64,000 bases of DNA from Pseudomaricurvus sp. HS19. GTDB lineage: Bacteria; Pseudomonadota; Gammaproteobacteria; Pseudomonadales; Cellvibrionaceae. Position 1 is the first letter of the stretch; each line of letters opens with the position of its first letter. The stretch spans positions 1,302,001 to 1,366,000 of the forward strand of contig NZ_WVVW01000001.1 of assembly GCF_009857815.1 (NCBI RefSeq), given 5' to 3'. Shown in pieces: positions 62,022 through 64,000 of this stretch. The notes under the pieces were generated by a model that searched no databases, was not told the DNA's origin, and saw nothing but the letters and a program-made list of their open reading frames with translations. The translations under genes were made by a program, and so were the position numbers.

Positions 62022-62266
62022 TTAAGTCTGCTTCCTGTTTATCAAATTTCGCACCCTGCCAACGGCACAGTACGTTCGTAATTGGTTCCACGCAGGCACA
62101 GCCCACGAAAGGCGCGGAATTTTAAGGGAAATATCAGGGATTGTACAGTGCTATCAAGGGCATACCGGCAACTTAATGCCGGCATCCCGGAGCGGGGCAT
62201 CAGAAATCGCCCCGGCAATCCGGAAGAGAGCTTAGAGAATTCTATAACCGACTGATTTTTATGAAA
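62022..62266. other. rpsP upstream region / ffh downstream region
   Basis: A 245-base gap. On the minus strand a TG-TACAAT extended -10 lies near 62144-62149 and could start the rpsP operon with a leader of about 115 bases; no good -35 is seen. Nearer ffh two short hairpins (ACCGGCA / TGCCGGC near 62164-62184 and GGGGC / GCCCC near 62196-62214) may end or protect the ffh message, though neither has a T-run. Confidence 0.4.
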
Positions 62267-63670
62267 TTATTTAAATCCAGGTGGCAGACCACCGCCAGGG
62301 AATCCTCCCGGAGGCATACCGCCACCGCCGCCCATCATGCCACCCAGGCCGCGCATCATCTTGTTCATGCCGCCGCCTTTCATCTTTTTCATCATCTTCG
62401 CCATCTGCTTGTGCTGCTTCAGCAGGCGGTTGAGATCCTGGATCTGGGTGCCGGAACCCTGGGTGATACGACGCTTGCGGGAGCCGTTCAGCAGGTCCGG
62501 GTTGGAGCGTTCGGCCGGCGTCATGGAGTCGATAATCACCTCCATGGTCCTGAACTGTTTGGTCATGTTGGCCTGCTCGGCCACCTGGGCAATATTGCCC
62601 ATGCCCGGCAGCTTCTCCAGCATGGAGGCCATACCGCCCATGTTCTGCATCTGCTGCAGCTGCTCACGCAGGTCCTCAAGGTCGAAGCTCTTGCCCTTCT
62701 GTACCTTCTTGACCAGCTTTTCAGCCTTCTCCCGATCAATCTTGCGCTCGGCCTCCTCGATCAGGGACATCACGTCACCCATACCGAGGATGCGGGAGGC
62801 GATACGATCCGGGTGGAATGGCTCCAGCGCATCCACCTTCTCACCCATACCCAGGAACTTGATGGGCTTGCCGGTGATATGACGTACCGACAGGGCAGCA
62901 CCGCCGCGAGCGTCACCGTCCGCCTTGGTGAGAATGACACCGGTCAGCTCAAGGGCATCATTAAAGGCCTTGGCGGTGTTAACCGCATCCTGACCGATCA
63001 TGGCATCAATAACGAACAGGGTCTCAGCCGGCGTGATGGCGGCGTGCAACTCCTTGATTTCGCCCATCAATGCTTCATCAACGTGCAGGCGGCCGGCGGT
63101 ATCCACGATCACCACATCGGCAAAGCTCTTACGTGCCTGAGTGATGGCGTTATTGGCGATATCCACGGGCTTCTGGTCCGGCGACGATGGGAAAAAATCC
63201 ACGCCCACTTCACCCGCCAGGGTCTCCAGCTGCTTGATGGCGGCGGGACGGTAGACGTCCGCCGATACCACCAGAACCTTTTTCTTCTCGCGCTCTTTGA
63301 GGAATTTGGCCAGCTTGGCCACAGATGTGGTTTTACCCGCACCCTGCAGGCCCGCCATCATCACCACCGCCGGCGGCTTGACCGCCAGGTCCAGCGACTC
63401 GTTGGCGTCGCCCATCATGGCGACCAGTTCACTCTCTACAATTTTGAGAAACTGTTGGCCCGGGTTCAGTGCCCGCGACACTTCCTGGCCCAATGCACGC
63501 TTGCGCACCCGCTCTACAAAGGCCTTGACCACGGGCAGTGCAACGTCAGCCTCCAGCAGCGCCTTGCGCACTTCGCGCAGCGTATCCTGGATATTGGCTT
63601 CGGTCAGCTTGGCCTTGCCGGTCACTTTTTTCAGTGTACGCGACAGGCGATCCTGTAAATTCTCAAACAT
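62267..63670 (-). CDS. ffh: Signal recognition particle protein Ffh
   Basis: About 467 residues from ATG 63670 (MFENLQDRLSRTLKK...), the standard start; the longest frame extends 52 codons into the intergenic region. The NG domain has GLQGAGKTTSVAKLA (G1, about 107-121), DTAGRLHVDE (G3, about 190) and TKADGDARGGAALSV (G4, about 247), with the SRP54 signature GEKVDALEPF nearby. The methionine-rich M domain (about 325-440) binds 4.5S RNA and signal sequences, and the tail is Gly/Pro/Met-rich. It targets membrane proteins to FtsY and SecYEG. Confidence 0.97.
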   Translation of the reverse strand: MFENLQDRLSRTLKKVTGKAKLTEANIQDTLREVRKALLEADVALPVVKAFVERVRKRALGQEVSRALNPGQQFLKIVESELVAMMGDANESLDLAVKPPAVVMMAGLQGAGKTTSVAKLAKFLKEREKKKVLVVSADVYRPAAIKQLETLAGEVGVDFFPSSPDQKPVDIANNAITQARKSFADVVIVDTAGRLHVDEALMGEIKELHAAITPAETLFVIDAMIGQDAVNTAKAFNDALELTGVILTKADGDARGGAALSVRHITGKPIKFLGMGEKVDALEPFHPDRIASRILGMGDVMSLIEEAERKIDREKAEKLVKKVQKGKSFDLEDLREQLQQMQNMGGMASMLEKLPGMGNIAQVAEQANMTKQFRTMEVIIDSMTPAERSNPDLLNGSRKRRITQGSGTQIQDLNRLLKQHKQMAKMMKKMKGGGMNKMMRGLGGMMGGGGGMPPGGFPGGGLPPGFK

Positions 63671-63852
63671 GGTGAATCTGATACCGTCAGTGGAGTCTGT
63701 GAGAAAGGGGCAGAGTATAGCGAACTTTGGCAACCATACCCAACGCGAATTGCGTGCCGGACCACCACCTCCCGCCGCGAGACTTCTCTTTCCCACGGCC
63801 CTGTGACACACTGCTGGCCAATTCAAGACTCACCGACCATCAGCGCTCCACT

Positions 63853-64000
63853 ATGATGTCCACCACCTCCCTGGTCATAAATACCGCTGCCATTGCCCTC
63901 TATCTTGCCGGGGCCTTCTATCTTGTTCACCAGACCGTGAAACAGCAGGCGGGCAACCCGCGCTGGGTGATCGCACTGGTCATCGGAGCCCTCGCGCTAC
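63853..64000 (+). CDS. YpjD/CcsA-like cytochrome c assembly family protein (partial)
   Basis: Only the first 49 codons are in the window. The visible part begins MMSTTSLVINTAAIALYLAG, then AFYLVHQTVKQQ, and a second hydrophobic stretch starts at the right edge. This is the start of a polytopic membrane protein. In Pseudomonas and relatives the gene divergent from ffh is ypjD, a CcsA-family inner-membrane protein, and the N-terminal pattern fits. Either of two adjacent ATGs could be the start. The assignment rests mostly on this position. Confidence 0.7.
   Translation, partial: MMSTTSLVINTAAIALYLAGAFYLVHQTVKQQAGNPRWVIALVIGALAL

Overview
The window is GC-rich chromosomal DNA from a gammaproteobacterium. 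Gene neighbourhoods match the Pseudomonas / Cellvibrionales / Marinobacter side of the class: gyrA with mtaD-ubiG-mupP-yciK, the hom-thrC-dsbC-xerD / rplS-trmD-rimM-rpsP / ffh block, a fused tyrA-aroA, and ybbP-ybbA divergent from tesA. No transposase, prophage, CRISPR array, tRNA or rRNA gene was recognised. The species cannot be named from the sequence alone.

Layout. (1) 1-9.8 kb, minus strand: a surface-polysaccharide operon (three glycosyltransferases, a NodB-like deacetylase, a PaaK/CapK-like ligase, an ABC exporter pair and wecB) downstream of ihfB. (2) 9.8-17.3 kb: housekeeping genes ihfB, rpsA, lapB, lapA, cmk and pyrF, plus comEA on the plus strand, separated by three clusters of a MITE-like palindromic repeat. 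Between the rpsA terminator and ihfB, on the minus strand, lies what looks like an unannotated CsrA/RsmA-sequestering small RNA with a GacA-type upstream box. (3) 17.3-23.3 kb: tyrA-aroA, pheA and gyrA on the minus strand. (4) 23.7-27.3 kb: mtaD, ubiG, mupP and yciK on the plus strand, ending in a 12-unit inverted repeat array. (5) 27.5-34.6 kb: a GMC oxidoreductase, then a stress and lipid-modification locus. An ECF11-like sigma factor and ChrR anti-sigma (plus strand) diverge from a SnoaL protein, a flavin oxidoreductase, a DUF1365 protein and a cyclopropane-fatty-acid-synthase-like methyltransferase (minus strand). Both directions carry matching TGATC[CT]-N18-TAATC promoters. (6) 34.9-41.2 kb: a CueR-like regulator with a Cys-rich metal permease, a YgjP-like protease with an apparently leaderless mRNA, PhoH, a hotdog thioesterase, DUF924 and small hypotheticals. 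(7) 41.2-47.1 kb: an uncharacterised catabolic-looking cluster (LysR, EthD, deazaflavin-type reductase, two SDRs, a short zinc-type alcohol dehydrogenase, SnoaL, TetR). (8) 47.1-64 kb: ybbP-ybbA/tesA, an aromatic-acid MFS transporter, recJ, thrC, hom, dsbC, xerD, rplS-trmD-rimM-rpsP, ffh, and the start of a ypjD/ccsA-like gene running off the right edge.

How the parts work together. wecB would supply UDP-ManNAc to the glycosyltransferases, and the ABC pair would export the finished glycan. pheA and tyrA-aroA cover chorismate-to-aromatic-amino-acid steps, and hom-thrC covers threonine. The sigma/ChrR locus is organised as a singlet-oxygen-type regulon whose targets modify membrane fatty acids. 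The candidate Csr/Rsm RNA would link a GacS/GacA-type signal to CsrA/RsmA control. Starts were moved from the longest reading frame wherever a Shine-Dalgarno sequence or family alignment favoured an internal codon; each case is stated in the entry.
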